Origin: Ochotona curzoniae
Lineage: Eukaryota; Chordata; Mammalia; Lagomorpha; Ochotonidae
Direction of reading: 5' to 3'
NCBI RefSeq assembly: GCF_017591425.1
Contig: NW_024466409.1
Location: 1,302,001-1,366,000, forward strand
Length of the DNA stretch: 64,000 bases
The first letter of the stretch is position 1; every line of letters starts with the position of its first letter. The translations under genes were made by a program, and so were the position numbers. Positions 10,039-22,238 of the stretch are shown here, in pieces. The notes beneath the pieces are model-generated. The model worked only from the letters and a program-made list of their open reading frames with translations, was not told the origin of the DNA and did no database searches.

Positions 10039-11334
10039 GGGAACACAAATAAGGATTGAGAACCTGGTGCATGGCCTATTCTCAAGACCTCCAGCTATGT
10101 GGGGATTATTATCCCTGAGCCACAGGGGAGGGAACCAGAGAACTTCAGAGACTAAGCCATCAAGAAAAATGTGACAGTCCGGGAACCCAAATTCACACCT
10201 AGCTCACTTGATTCTAAATCCTGGAATCTGTCTTTTCCAGCTCTGAGCCTCTTCAGATGTGGAAACATCTATGGTACTGTCATCCTTAATCATAGTCTGA
10301 AAATAGAAGGAAAATATAAGACAACAGTGTGGGGCATAGACATGGCTGTGAATCCAGTTTTTCTGATCTTCTGAGGCAGAGATTTCTCCACAGGAAAATT
10401 TGGAAGCCTAACATATAACCGTGGCACTTAAATAAATTCAACGTGGAGAAAGGAGACCATGATTTTGGTTCCTGTGGAAATGTGAGCTCTGGATAGGACA
10501 GCTGGGGGTGGGGGGATAACCAGACTTCTTGGTGTTGCAGTTACTCAGTGGGTCAGCTTTCTGTGGACAAGGAGTGTTTTTCTCCTTTCTATTGTGTCTC
10601 TAGCTCCATTTGGGAGTCATAGTGGGTAGTCAAGTGATTTGTAATCAGCAAATGAGTGAATATTTTACACGTTAAATGTCATACAAAATTTTTAAATGAA
10701 GCGTATCAACAGAAAAATATGCATATCAATGACAAAGTTGTGTTTCTTCATGACAACATGGGAGTATGATGAAAAGAATTCCTTATCCCTCACAAAAGTC
10801 TGATGGTGGCTGTTGCCATGTCGCCAAACCAAGGAGAGACAGTATATGGATGTACTGAACATCTGGAAGAGCATGAGACCATAGTTTAGGGAAAGAATTC
10901 AGGAAGAATTAAATTTTCTGCACCTTGAGAAGTAAAAGTTAAGCTTTAGAAGAGATTAGAGAAAGAAAAGAGAAGAAGTGGAGTGCAAATCTGGTGGAGT
11001 AGAGGAGGTGAGTCAAGGGGATGTGTAAAGCACATTATTTATTGCCTTCTCCGTGAGGCATATACTTTAAATCCTCCTATTGGCTCTGCCCCCTGCTAGG
11101 TACTCTTTGGTCAAGTGTGCTTTGCTTATTAAACTCTTTGTGAAGAGGATTCAATGCAGAAGGCACGGAGATAGAAAGAACTTCTAATTTTGCAAGGCCT
11201 GGGTGAAGTGACAGATGTTCACGTGAATTCCAGCTTCGAAGGAGAATTTACTCCTACAGGTTTAATAACATCGGCCGAGTGAGTCCATATCAGGCATAAT
11301 CGCACTGAATGCTCCTCAGAATGCTCTAGGTAAC
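10039..11334. other. Upstream (intronic) region of receptor A
   Basis: No gene is recognised. The text near 10225-10260 (ccagctctgagcctcttcag) is reminiscent of a MIR core but too short to call. Confidence 0.35.
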
Positions 11335-11485
11335 TATTATTGTTCTTTTCACTTTACAGTTCAGTAGACACACACAAAAAGATGTTGAATGATGGCCACC
11401 AGGTCTTGGGCAAATATGTAACAGAGGCTGTATTTGAATCCACAGGTCTGTGTCCAAGTTCTTATCCTTAAGCAGCTTTTAAACT
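11335..11485 (+). mobile_element. MIR element
   Basis: Attattgttcttttcacttta followed by a 'ttgggcaaatatgtaacagaggctg' block and 'tttgaatccacaggtctg' follows the order of the MIR core: the 'cattttacag' block, the 'cccaaggtcacacagct' block and 'gatttgaacccaggtct'. MIRs are ancient tRNA-derived SINEs present in all mammals. The copy is diverged, as expected. Confidence 0.7.
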
Positions 11486-11980
11486 GCATTGCTAAGGTTT
11501 TCTGACAATTACATAGGGAAAATCTCAAGAGATAGTGCAACAAACCAAATTCCAATGGGATATCAAAATTGTGGATTTTTAGAGCCTGAACAAATTTCAG
11601 AAGTACTGAGATATAGGATACAGGCATATAAGCAGAGGGGATGAGAAGCTAATGGGAAACAACCAAAAGAAGGGCCCGTTCCATCTTCACAATGGGGAGA
11701 GCTTGCAGGACAGCAGGCATCCACATGAACAGTGGGTGTGTCATCCACTGGGCGTGCAGAGTTGACATTAAAACCTTTATGCATCCATCACATGCACTTT
11801 TCATTTCACAAGCCCTAGTTAGCAGATGAAATGCAGAACAATCACAATCTCTGACCTGTCTGTCAATCTGAGCCTTATCATTGCACTGAACTCAGCTTAC
11901 AACTCTTCTTCTTTTCTCTGTTTGGAGGGCATTCCATTCACAAAGCAACTAAATGATAAAATATTGTTGCTACATAGAAA

Positions 11981-12170
11981 AACCATGGCCCAGCATTGTG
12001 ACACAGGTTATGCCTCTGTCTGCAACACCAGCATCCCATATAGGCACCAATTTGAAAGTTGGCTGCCCCACTTCTTATCCAGCTCCCTGCAAATGCACCT
12101 GAGAAATTTGTGGAGAAACACCCAAGTCCTTGGGACCCTACCCTCATGAGGGAGACCCAGAAGAAACTCC
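11981..12170 (+). mobile_element. C-SINE, 3' truncated
   Basis: It starts at 'ggcccagcattgtgacacagg', passes through 'catcccatataggcacca' and 'ccagctccctgcaaatgc', and reaches 'gagacccagaagaaactcctggctcctg' before losing similarity. The order matches the lagomorph C-SINE head and body, but the CT-rich part and A-tail are missing. Confidence 0.8.
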
Positions 12171-12384
12171 TGGCTCCTGATTATCACTAATCAAATTCAT
12201 TTGTAAATGATAGGGCACTAAACACGCATTAATTGTCATGTTTCTCCTGTATCACTTTGTTAGAGTATATTCAGAGCATCTGGATCCAAAGTCTGTTGTT
12301 ATTGCCTCTGATTTCCTTTTGTGTTTAAGTTGAAGCCAAATTGTATTACAGATACCTTTGAAGCATTTAAACAAATCGTTCACT

Positions 12385-12600
12385 AGACACTACTTACTGT
12401 GTGTTTATTATGTGTCAGGCATGGTTATAGGCAAAGAAGACACTGTGTGAACAACACACAAGATCAGGCATGTTCCTTTATATTCTGGAAGAGCTGAGTT
12501 AGCTCATGCAGGGCCTGTGTATTGGTGGGAGGGAGTTCTGAGATAGCCTTTCACAGCAGGTAGCCCTTCTTATAAACAACACCAGACACTTAGGAAGTTT
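12385..12600 (+). repeat. L2-like block shared with the receptor B upstream region
   Basis: The text 'tttattatgtgtcaggcatggttataggcaaag' followed by 'gaacaacacacaagatc' resembles the L2 3' end. The same block, with the same downstream bases ('gcagggcctgtgtattggtgg' against 'gcaggaagtgtatgttggtgg'), occurs at 34830-35050 upstream of receptor B. It therefore also marks the duplication that produced the two receptor genes. Confidence 0.65.
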
Positions 12601-12889
12601 TAAATTCTTATGAATCCCTCAGCCTCCTGTTCTTTCGTACTTTATTTGATTCTGCTTACCTCCAACATATTAAAAACTTGTTATTGTTTGAAATACTTTT
12701 TGTTCAAATTTATCCATAGGATTACCAATGTTTTATTATTCTTCCCATTTCACATCTCATATGTCTGAATTTATTCTCCATTGTTTCTTCTACACTTCCA
12801 TATAGTGATTCAGTTTGTGCAATTTTGGAAAGTACTTCAACAATTTTTAAAATTAATTTAAGAAAATTCATGTAGAGTGAGCAAATTTT

Positions 12890-13860
12890 ATTTACATATT
12901 TCACAATACAGATTTAAGTGTATAATAAAACTTCCTACCCTACACTCCCACTGACTCCCTTCCTTTGTTATTGCTTTTAAAAAAATTTTAACAATGGTTC
13001 ATTTTCAGTTCACTTATAGAGTTAGTCATACATCTTCCTAGGCTCCTGAAATTTCACTCTAGAATTTTCATTTAAGAGGATTTGAAAAAACAGTGTGCAC
13101 ACAAAAATTTGAATTGCAAATGCTCATGTTGGCTTTCTAATTACCAGCTGGAAATTAAAGAAGGCAGTGTTGATGTGAAAATAACTCAGTTTCTGCCACT
13201 CATGTCACTCATGTGTGTTACTTAGATTGTATTCCCAGTTTCTGACTCCAGCATTGATACAATTCCAGCTGTTTCAGTCATTTGGGGACTGAACCAGAAG
13301 ACACAAGTAAGTTCTCTCTCCAAAACTTTAATGAATATTTGGCTGTTTATAGAAGTAAAAACACAAAAGGAGTAATAAAAACTTAAGTAGACACTTCAAC
13401 ATACAGCAATAACCACTAAACACACAAATATATGCTCAAGTTCATCTCATTGCAGTAGTGCAAATTAAATCACAATGATATACTTAATATAAAATAATAT
13501 CTTTAAAATTAAAAATTCTGACATTATCATATTTGTTGGTAGGATGTAGGGAATGTGCAAATTTCATATATTGCTGGAGAGAATGTGAATAGATAATCAC
13601 TATGAAAAATCCTTGGACAATTATAGTCATAAATCTTATGCTCCTGAAATTTCAATAGATAAATTTCATTTAAGAGGGTAAGAAATGTCCTCCAAAATTT
13701 TTAACACTAACATTCACAACCTCTTTATTTATAACAACCAAAAATTTTAAAAGACACATGTCTGTCAAGGTGGAAATGATTATGTGTACAGTTTAATAAT
13801 CCTATAAATGCTCCTTTGCAAAGCAATGGCATGGAAGTATCTCCAAATATATGCTTAATG
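12890..13860. mobile_element. Old L1 3' remnants with a C-SINE fragment
   Basis: Two similar L1 pieces are present: 'cttcctaggctcctgaaatttcactctag' near 13035 and 'cttatgctcctgaaatttcaatagat' near 13635, each followed by 'tttaagagg'. Around 13215-13330 a short plus-strand C-SINE tail ('gtttctgactccagc', 'gtcatttggggactgaacc') is embedded. No frame is open. Confidence 0.55.
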
Positions 13861-15020
13861 AATGACAGGGATGGAAACTGCACACATTATTCAATTCTAA
13901 ATATATGACCTTAAAAATCAGACAAAAAATCTTGGCTGTGGAATTAGTATTGACCTTCACAACAGCAGGAAAGATGAAGAGAAGCCAAGGAGGATTGTCA
14001 GAAACTGAAATTGCTTTATGGTTTTCTTGGGATTGAATCACGTGTGTATTCATTCACCAAATCAATCAAGTGAACATTGGCAATCTTTTCATATCATTCT
14101 CTCTTAATTATACTTTAATTATAAACAATAAGTTTTAAATGTACAAGATCAAAATCAAATATATATAGAACATTTGACGAGTATTTGTGTGTAATTGATT
14201 TGATACGATAAATTCTGTAAATTATTTGGCATAAAAAGCATATCTGACAGAGACCCTACCCTAGGAGCTTGCCAAGCAAAGGAATTTTCCAGAGAACACA
14301 TCAACATGACGTACCCAATAGCAGCCCTGGTCTGGTGGAGCCCAGTCTGTGAGTGTTCCACTGCTTTTTCTCCAGTATATATGTATCAGTAATATAATAT
14401 AATTATTGTGATATATTATATGTATATGTTACATAAAACTCCCCTCAAAAAATCTTCATGTGAACAGAGTCTGAGAAACCACCATGGACTGCAGAAATTG
14501 ATATTTTCCCTCAAATATTGCTTCTTCAATGTCTGATGTCTGAGAGCCTCAATGTCAGGTCTAATAGATTTATTAGTCACGATTTTAATGAGTCTTGATT
14601 AGGATAGCCAGATTTACACTTTAAATAACAGGCACTATCATTTCCCACTTAACATTGTTTTGTATTTTCAATGCACTTTTTTTTTCAATGTTGCTGATTC
14701 TTTCATAAAATTGACATCAAGAGAAAAAAAGATGCAAATAGGAAGAAGAGTATCACTGGTGGAGATAATGTGAGAAATTGTTTCACAACCTCCGTAAAGG
14801 AAAGGACCAAGAACTGTCAGGACATAGATGATTTCCTTTCCATGCTTTTCTGCCTGGTAGGAACCAAAGGGGTAGTTTCAATGGACCTCATCTGTGGGAT
14901 CCTTTCCCTTCTAGTCTCTGGTGGAATTGAATAGCTGGCAGGTTTACATATGAGAGTGAAGGCCTGAGGAGAAGTGTTTGGGTTTTTAACAACATCTCTT
15001 GACCATGTGCCTGTGAATAT
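13861..15020. other. Unassigned stretch
   Basis: No gene or named repeat is recognised. There are short AT-rich tracts near 14390-14440. Confidence 0.3.
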
Positions 15021-15024
15021 GGGT

Positions 15025-15420
15025 TGTCAGTGGCAGTGTTGCTCTGTATGCCTGGTGGTCCAACCCTGCAGTTCACGCTGTGGTTATATGTTCATGGAGT
15101 AATTATGCTTATTTGTAGTAACGGTTTATTTTCTTCTCCCTTTTTTAGCCATGAAAATTGTGCTTCACTATTGCTAGCCTTGGTGTGCTTGGCCACGCAT
15201 TGTCACTCTACCTTAACTTCCCCTATAAATAGTCCTCCTCATGAAGTACTCCTCAGTTAGCACACTTTGGGTAACCTATTACCTTCTGGATCCCTACCAG
15301 ATGTTTAAAGCAGGATAACTTTTCATTTATTTGAAGGGCAAATAAATTGATGAAGCCTGAGCTATCAAGAGCTCAGCTCCAAGATTCAAAACTTGCATGT
15401 CATTTTTCTCCTAAAATGAA
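15025..15420 (+). repeat. Unnamed dispersed repeat, copy 1
   Basis: The part from about 15165 ('agccttggtgtgcttggccac') through 'atagtcctcctcatgaagt' and 'ctcagctccaagattcaaaac' is related to 45795-45990 in the same orientation. The two are about 30 kb apart and share scattered blocks over roughly 220 bases. I do not recognise the family; an old LTR is possible. Confidence 0.55.
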
Positions 15421-15599
15421 TATTAAGGTAGCCTCCTCTCTATGACTAGAGCTGAATGATTAGATGTAAGAAAGATTTGGAAAGAAATCAAAAGGGATCA
15501 AATTCTTGATACTATTTGGGACTCTCTAGTTGGGGCTGTTAGTTCCCAGTTTGTCAGAAGCTCCATTACCTCTGAATTTAGTACCTCAGTGTAGAAAGC

Positions 15600-15900
15600 A
15601 GGACCATGAAGTATGAGCAAAGCATGTAATTGAAAGTAGACATTTTGGATAAGGTGCTCTTACCTTTTCTGCTTCGTTCTCTCTGTAGTGTGAAGAGCTT
15701 TGTAGGCGACGAGCCTTCTCTGTCTTCCAAATTGGGAGATTCCTGCAGGAATTGGCATCAAAACTGGCCAAAAATGGAGGCTTATCAAATGTTTGAAGAA
15801 CTTCTTTATTTCTTGTTCAGAGTCACAAAACAAATCAGAGGCCAGATTCAGCCACAAGCCTCACCAAGATGCTTCTCAGCACCTGCCCTGTTTACACTCA
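15600..15900 (-). other. MRGPR first-exon-like block, copy 1
   Basis: On the minus strand AAAAG|GTAAGAG forms a strong splice donor (boundary 15664/15663). The same donor, followed upstream by a related exon body, is found near 20256 and 34336. The shared body block here includes 'ggcatcaaaactggcc', 'ggcttatcaaatgtttg' and 'aaacaaatcagaggccag' on the plus strand. I interpret it as an untranslated first exon, perhaps of receptor A 5.6 kb downstream. This is inferred from conservation only. Confidence 0.45.
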
Positions 15901-16104
15901 CATATGAGCCTCTCCCTTCTTATACCATCCCATTAGGTTCACCATCCCGGAATTAATAGCTTTTTTGGACCTCCATTGCTAACCACAAGCTTAGGAAACA
16001 ATAACAAACAATGTATTACTTGCATTTTTTGGCTTAGTAACTGTACAATAAGACATTTGAAGATTACCATGACCTGACTCTTCGTTTGGTCTTTGCAAAT
16101 TTTC

Positions 16105-16525
16105 TTTATAGTGTTATTTTTTAAGTTTTATTTATTTGTTTTAATTGTTATTAACATTGTATTATGTGATACAGTTTTATAGGCACTGGGATTCCCCCCA
16201 CCCCTCCCACAACCCTTGCCCCCATAGTGGATTCCTCCACCTTGCTGCATAACCACAGTTCAAGTTCAGTTGAGATTCCTTCATTGCAAGCATATACCTA
16301 GCATAAAGTCCAGCATCTTATTGTCCAGATAAGTTCAGTGGCCTCTTGGGGAGACCTTCTCTGGTCTGAAGGTAGAGCTAACAGAGTAAAGTTCCGGTCA
16401 GTTAAAAGCCCCAACAAAACCTCAGCATCAATATACAATGTTATGGAATTAGTTGACATAGTATTGAGTAAACAATATGTTAAAAATAATGCAAGTTCAA
16501 TTCTTCAAAACACCTGGGTTGAGAC
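16105..16525 (-). mobile_element. L1 3' UTR end, minus strand
   Basis: On the plus strand this starts at a T-rich edge with 'cattgtattatgtgatacag', then a CCCCACCCCTCCCAC tract, then 'tgcaagcatatacc' and 'gtccagcatcttattgtccag'. The same order occurs at 39185-39540 and 61086-61490, where it leads into L1 ORF2. This is a 5'-truncated insertion with its A-tail at the left. Confidence 0.75.
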
Positions 16526-16739
16526 AGTATCAATGACAGGTTCAAAAAGTAACAAACAACCAAACAAAAATTGCTCCCTAGTTGGGGCTGTTAGTTCCCA
16601 GTTTTCAGAGGAAAAATGTGTTGCTTACCTTTATAGTGTTATAATGACCTCATGTGTACACTCTCATTCTGAATGATCAAGAAGCATGCACAGAGTAAAA
16701 ATCCCCCAGAATGTTATTCCTCTAAAGCCTAAACTTGAT

Positions 16740-17585
16740 AATTACTATTTCTATTTAATTCTTAAATTTTAACTTACTTTATTTATGTTAAGTGAACATA
16801 TTTTATTTATTTCACAGTGAAGATTTAGGAACACTTTCCACCCTGTCCTCCCTCATGCTCACATTATTTTTTCTATTATCTAAACAGAAATGTGATGAAC
16901 TTATCACAAATATCATATTCTTATTCTTTCTTCATCCATTTCATGAAATTTTGATTTATTTTGGTCTTTAGAATGAATGGAAAAATCTATATCATCAATT
17001 GTTAATGAAGATTTGGAGAAACTGGAACTTGTAATGCTGCTGGTTGGGAAGCAATGTGATGCAGCTCTTCTGGATATCCTTTTGCATATTCTGAAAAAGT
17101 TTGATAGCCACTTGACCATAGCACTCAACAAATCTGTCACTGAAGGGATCTCAGAATGGCAAATGAAGTTCACTTAAACGTAGGCACACAAATCTTCACA
17201 TTACTTTCATTTATAATGACCAGACTGTACCTAAACCAAATATCTGATAAATGAAACAAAGCTTAGTAGCTACTTACAATGGACTATTACTCTGCAACTA
17301 AAACATTAAAAAAAAAATAGAACCTATTGGTACCTCCTGGCTGAATCTTGAAGTTAACATGCTGAGTTGAAAAAAGCCAAACTTAATTTAGACTGTGTGT
17401 GACCCACATAATATTTTAAAATAAAAGTTTTGTAGAGATGAATATGGGATAATTTCTCATTACATTTGGGAAATGTAGTGAATGTGAGTATAAAGGAGTA
17501 TTTTAATATTTTTCTTCTATGTTTGATATGCAATTATGTGAATCAATGTTCATCACAGCTGTGTTAGAATTTTTCATTGTGTAAA
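16740..17585. mobile_element. Old L1 remnants
   Basis: Around 17010-17110 the plus strand has 'ggagaaactggaacttgtaatgctgctggttgg' type text, the familiar sequence downstream of L1 ORF2. The open frame of 66 codons inside it is repeat translation. A similar piece occurs at 25500-25800. Confidence 0.6.
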
Positions 17586-17589
17586 TTTT

Positions 17590-18560
17590 ATTTTTGATAC
17601 TTTTTACATATTTGATTAGGGTATGAAGGATCAAGGGCTAGAGGAAAGTGGGTGTGCCCATTATTTTGACATTCTTTTTTCCTTCCTATATCTGGGTGTA
17701 GGAGAGAGATAAAGGAAGAAACCACACCCAGCCTCCCAACCATCCAAGGGTTCCAAAAGTGGGAACTGGTCCGAGGGTCCACCTCAAGTGGTTTTGATTC
17801 TGTGTTGCTGCCAATCTTGCCACTCCAATCATGATGAAATCTCTCCAGAATCCACTGGTTGGCATAATCCACTTTATAGTCTCATTTGCCCAAGTATTCA
17901 CTGCCAACTCTTGGCTGGGGTAGTTGAATGATTTGTTTTGTCCTCTGTCTTCTGTTATGGTACCAGGTGTCTTCTGCAGGCTCCAGCGTACTGCCAAATC
18001 CTCTACTTGCATCTGGATATGCTCTCCACTGCTCCATCTAAGTTACTGAGGAGGCCCAGCTCTGACATACACTCCAAGGTCAGACCATGGAATCCACAAT
18101 TTCCTCTATGGTTGGAATTTTGAGTCCAGTGGTTCGGTTGGGGGCAGTTCCCAAAGAAAAATCATCTAAGGTGATTGATCCCAGACCTGATTCTTGTGTG
18201 TGCTTGCCAATACAGGGTCCAGCACAGTTCATCACCCAAATTGATCTACATGCACACTGTTAGTTGCAATTGTTGTGTCAGTTGTCTCCAGCCCCGTCTT
18301 CTACACAAACCAACAGGTGTTGCAGTCCAGCCTGATCTTGCTCTCTCAGCCTCCATGCAAACCGATGGGAATTGTAGCCTAGTCTGAGTGACCTATAATA
18401 ACCCCTACCAGGCCAGCCTCCTGCCCTGTTTCCTCTGCTTGCCATTTTGTACAGCAGACTGGTCCTGTTTGTCCCATATCCCATTCAGTTCCCATATGTA
18501 TCAATGAAGTATCTGTGAAGCCTAGTTCAACCCAACCAGCCCTACTAGCCATCCCACACG
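17590..18560 (-). mobile_element. L1 5'-UTR-derived segment, minus strand
   Basis: This is the reverse complement of about 37630-38610. Shared blocks include the caggtgtcttctgcaggctcc region against 'gagaacacctggtacc', 'gaggaggcccagctctgac' against 'gagctgggcctcctcag', and 'gttgaactaggcttca'. Both copies end at an A-rich tail in the same place. It abuts a plus-strand L1 3' end at about 18565. Confidence 0.7.
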
Positions 18561-18564
18561 GCTG

Positions 18565-19135
18565 CATCCCATGTGTCATGATGTTTTTGATTTCACTTTC
18601 ATTTCTTCCAAATACTTTCTTCTCTTTTGTCAAATTCATCACTGGCTCACGGATTGCACATTGGCATCATTTTACCCAAGAGATTTTTGTTTTCATTTTG
18701 TCACCCATGTGTTAGCTACTCAGTAGTGCATTATTTTTTGACTCCATGGTGCTATAATGTTGTTGTTTGAATTCATACCCATTGTTGATCTTACCTAATG
18801 GCTTCTCATTTATGGAAATGTATAGTGATGGAGTAGTGGAGACTATCATTTCCAGATGTGGGAATACAATGCAATATGCATCCTTGCTTCCAAGTCAAAG
18901 ATGGACTCCCAATGAAACTGTTGGAAATGTGTAGACAATGAGATGCTGGATTGTCTGACATTGTCTGTTCCAGCAATGTTGGGGCACACTTAAATAACAG
19001 ACTGATGAAATCATAACTCCTTATGAAGGACTATGCTATCATAACAGCATGGGGAAAATCAGTTGGGGGTGAGGCTTTAGGGGTGGTGGAAATCCCAGAC
19101 TTCACAAAATTGTACCATAAAATTTAAAAATTCAA
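18565..19135 (+). mobile_element. L1 3' UTR, plus strand
   Basis: This matches 480-925 block for block ('gactatcatttccagatgtg', 'aaagatggactcccaatg', 'gcacacttaaataacagac', 'aaattgtaccataaaat') and ends at an A-rich tail near 19120. It joins an inverted L1 5' segment on its left. Confidence 0.75.
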
Positions 19136-19449
19136 GACAAAAATTTTAAAAATTGAGGAAACTTGCATTACTTATGGGTGCTCCTGGAGAGATATGTTTG
19201 AGGTGCTGGGATATGTACAGAAGGATAAATGTACACTGAGCATAATGTGAAATGACTCCATTACCTCTCTCATTAGATCTTCAGAGGAGTATCTTTTACT
19301 GGTGAAAAATTTAGTGTGAGAGGAGTTTATGAGAGGGAGTAGAAAAGTGCACAGCTTGGAAAACAAAGAAAGTTGCTCATCAGATTTCAGCTGGAGCAAG
19401 AGGAGCCATTCAGATCTGCATGAATAAATATCAGGCAGAGCCAGTAATG

Positions 19450-19700
19450 TGGACAGGGAGAGGGTCTGGGGATGAAGTACTAACAGGAGACCAGTGATGG
19501 TAGAAGTCTGTGAAGTCTCACTTTATTGCTCCTTCACCTCTCCTTTTATACTCTTCCCCTCACTTCCTCATTTAGCAGGATATTGGATATATATGAGTCC
19601 AAATAGTCTAGGTGTTTTTAGCCACAAGCCCAGTTCCTGTTCCTGCCCAGGCCAACGAGCACTAATCAACTCCTTAGCCCACAACAAGGATGCCCTTTTT
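19450..19700 (-). mobile_element. ERV solo LTR, class II-like, copy 1
   Basis: On the minus strand it has a CAATAAAG polyadenylation signal just downstream of a TATA-like box, then 'gtgagacttcacagac' and a U5-like end 'ccctgtccacatta'. It is clearly related to 25200-25475, which has a better TATA (AGTATATAAG). It is about 250-300 bases long with no internal viral sequence next to it. Confidence 0.7.
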
Positions 19701-20239
19701 GTCTAATCCAGCACATTCAGATCAGGAATCCAGGTGACTCAGTGGGGAAGGAGGCCTTCAAGTGAGCAAAGGACTTGTTCCTCCTACAGTGTTACAGTAA
19801 GGCATTAAGCAATGAATGGTTCCTTATGAGATCTCCCATGTACATAAACTGATTGGTCAGAAAGGATATGAGAAGACACTCAACATCTCTGTGGTCCCCA
19901 TTCATGGAGTTTTACAGTCATAATCTGAAGATGCTTTCAAAAGTTTGTGGAAAAGGGAATTCAAAGATAAGTTTTAGTTTGGTGAAGAAAAACTTGAAAT
20001 TTATACATTTTTATAAAAACACATATTTTCATATCATAAAAATCCCAGAGCTTGCCGCTGGGTGGCCAGCAGGCAGATCCTGGCCCCATTTGGTGAAATA
20101 GCTGCTTAGGGACACCCATGAATAAGGCCAGCTTTAGTGTAGGTGATGCATGAATTCCTGGTAATTCCCAGGAACCAAAGTGGAATGATGTGGACACAAA
20201 ATAAGAGTTAAAATACAAAAGAGGCTTTGAAATTAAGTT

Positions 20240-20640
20240 CTTGATAAAGTCTTACCTTTCCTTCATTCTTGGCAGAAGCCCAGAAGCTGATGTGGTCTAA
20301 GGGAAGAGCCTCTTGACAGAGTCACTCAAGGACATTTTTCTGCCCTGGAGAGCTAACTGAAGGTGCTGCAATGAAGTCTGGTGTCTGGGCCAGGCTTACC
20401 AAAATCTTGGATAAACCCTATGATTTCCTGTTCTAGGACTTGCCGGTAAGTGAGGATGTAAGGTCATTTGAATCATGTTTTTCATTAAACGTTTCTCAGC
20501 GTTTTGTTTAATCTCTTCTCTTTTTAACACAATTGGGCCCTATTTCCGGAGCACTACTGTTTTGGAGCTTCTTGATTCCATCTGAACAGTAATGCAAGCA
20601 CTGTGAGTTCATGCTGGAAGACTGCTAAGTAAAAATGAAG
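20240..20640 (-). other. MRGPR first-exon-like block, copy 2
   Basis: The minus strand has GGAAAG|GTAAGAC (boundary 20256/20255) followed on the exon side by text related to the receptor B upstream block. On the plus strand the shared parts are 'aaagtcttacctt', 'accctatgatttcctgt' with 'acttgcc' and 'actgtgagttcatgc' against 'actgtgagtccatgc' at 34670. There is no receptor reading frame in the 5 kb on its downstream side, so it looks like debris of a lost gene. Confidence 0.4.
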
Positions 20641-21560
20641 CATATGTTTTTTTTACTTGTAATGTGGTTCTGTAGGGCTTGGTTCACCACCATTTTTCAA
20701 AGTGGCGATTCATGTCTGGTGGCATGTTTTTGTTCCAACTGATGTAAAAGTGGGTCAAATGAAAGGTAAAAGCCTGAATGCTCTTCAGCAGAAACAACTA
20801 TTTATACCTGAGTGATACTTATGATTTGCTATATACTGAGGACTTTTGACATCAACAATGTGAGAGGAAGTGAGACAGTTCTTAACGGGGAGTTCTAAGA
20901 ACAAATTCTGCTGAAGTGTTGTGTGTGCAAGGCAGTAGTTGGCTGAAGGACAGAACCCTCAGCTTTAGATGGTGTTCTGAGATGATGAGTTCAAGGAGCT
21001 TATGTACTCACAGAGGAATCTGTTCTCCCCATGGCACATGATACTCTCCTGGCAATCTCAAGAGCTGGTTAGCAGTGGGAATGGAAGTGTAACTTTTGGG
21101 GAAATGTCATTATTAGGGGATATTGCCATGTCCTTGGAGGAATTTGAAAGCCTAACATAATAAAAACTGCTGGGAAAAGCATGATAAAGTTGTTCCCCCC
21201 TTTGCAGAGAGGAAACCTCTGGTTTCCTGGGTTTAAAATCTTTATCACCTCTCTCTTTCTTCTACCTGTTTTTGTGTTGTCTCTCCCTTCACCCTGATTC
21301 ATGAAGCACCAGCAATATGGAATCAACTGAATCATGCTCCTTACAGGTTGCATCTCCATGTTTAATTTAACTGCATTTTTTATTATCAAAGCCTGTTTTA
21401 AACATTTTTGTTAGTTATAGTTATAGTTATAGATTTAAGTGATTAACTTTTGTTTCTATGATTTAATTCCTTGGTAATAAAAATACTATCAATTTACTAC
21501 CATACGAGATGAAAAGGATTTATCATAGAGAAGTAGACTTTTTCCCCAAGTAGACTTTTT
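20641..21560. other. Unassigned stretch
   Basis: No gene is recognised. A short (TTATAG)n tract sits at about 21413-21434 and a direct repeat of 'aagtagactttttcccc' at about 21532-21566. The 106-codon open frame on the minus strand at 21069-21389 shows no domain. Confidence 0.3.
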
Positions 21561-21564
21561 CCCC

Positions 21565-21882
21565 AAGATTTATTTATTTTTATAGGAAAGTCGATTTACA
21601 GAGAGAAGGAAAGAGAGAGAAAGATCTTCTATTCACTGGTTCATTCTGCATGTGGCCACAACAGTCAGAGCTGAGCTGATCCAAAGCCAGGAGCCAGGAG
21701 CTTCTGGGTTTCCCATGTAGGTTCAGGGTCCCAAGGCTTTGGGCCATCCTCTGCTGCTTTTCCAGGCCACAAGCAGGGAGCTGGAAAGGAAGTTAAGCAG
21801 CCAGGATGCAAACCTGTACCCATATGGGATCCTGGCTCATTTAAGACAAAGATTTAGCCACTAGGCTATTGCGCTGGGCTCT
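21565..21882 (-). mobile_element. C-SINE, near full length
   Basis: The plus strand runs from 'aagatttatttattt' through 'agatcttctattcactggttcattc', 'ccaaagccaggagccaggagcttctgggt' (split here), 'gggtcccaaggctttgggcc' and 'cccatatgggatcctgg' to 'tattgcgctgggctct'. This is the whole C-SINE in reverse. Confidence 0.9.
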
Positions 21883-21899
21883 AGAGCAGAAATGTACAA

Positions 21900-21995
21900 A
21901 AATAACTTTATTTAAAATGGAGAATTACAGAAAGAAGGAGAGACAAAGAGAAAGAGGTCTTCCATCTGCCACTTTACTTCCCAAATAGCCACAGT
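21900..21995 (-). mobile_element. C-SINE 3' fragment
   Basis: A second A-tail and CT-rich section complement ('ctttatttaaaatggagaattacag', 'gaggtcttccatctgcc', 'cttcccaaatagccac') begins directly after the previous SINE and is cut off by the LTR fragment at about 22010. Confidence 0.7.
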
Positions 21996-22009
21996 GGGTG
22001 ATTTTATAA

Positions 22010-22238
22010 TCATTCTTTTGTAATGAAGTAAAAATGAAACAATTGGATGTTGTGCAAAAGCTTGTGATGATTTGTGTATAAATAAAGAAGGCAACTTTTC
22101 TGAGTTGTCCATTATGAGCATCATGCTGTAGTGGTCCATGCCTCTTCTGTCTCTCCCTCATATCTTCCCTTTCTTATCGTTTCGCCGATCCATGCATCCT
22201 TTGCAAGCTCTCGAGTCAGTTGGAGCAGACCTCTGGCA
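22010..22238 (+). mobile_element. LTR fragment, same family as 4384-5524
   Basis: It has a TATA-like GTATAAATAAAG, then 'cttttctgagttgtcc', 'ttcttatcgtttcgccgatcc' and an end 'gagtcagttggagcagacctctggca'. These match in order 'cttcttcttgagctgc', 'ttcttatcgctgactcc' and 'aactcagctggagctggactccagca' in the solo LTR at 4384-5524. The left part is missing. Confidence 0.6.
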
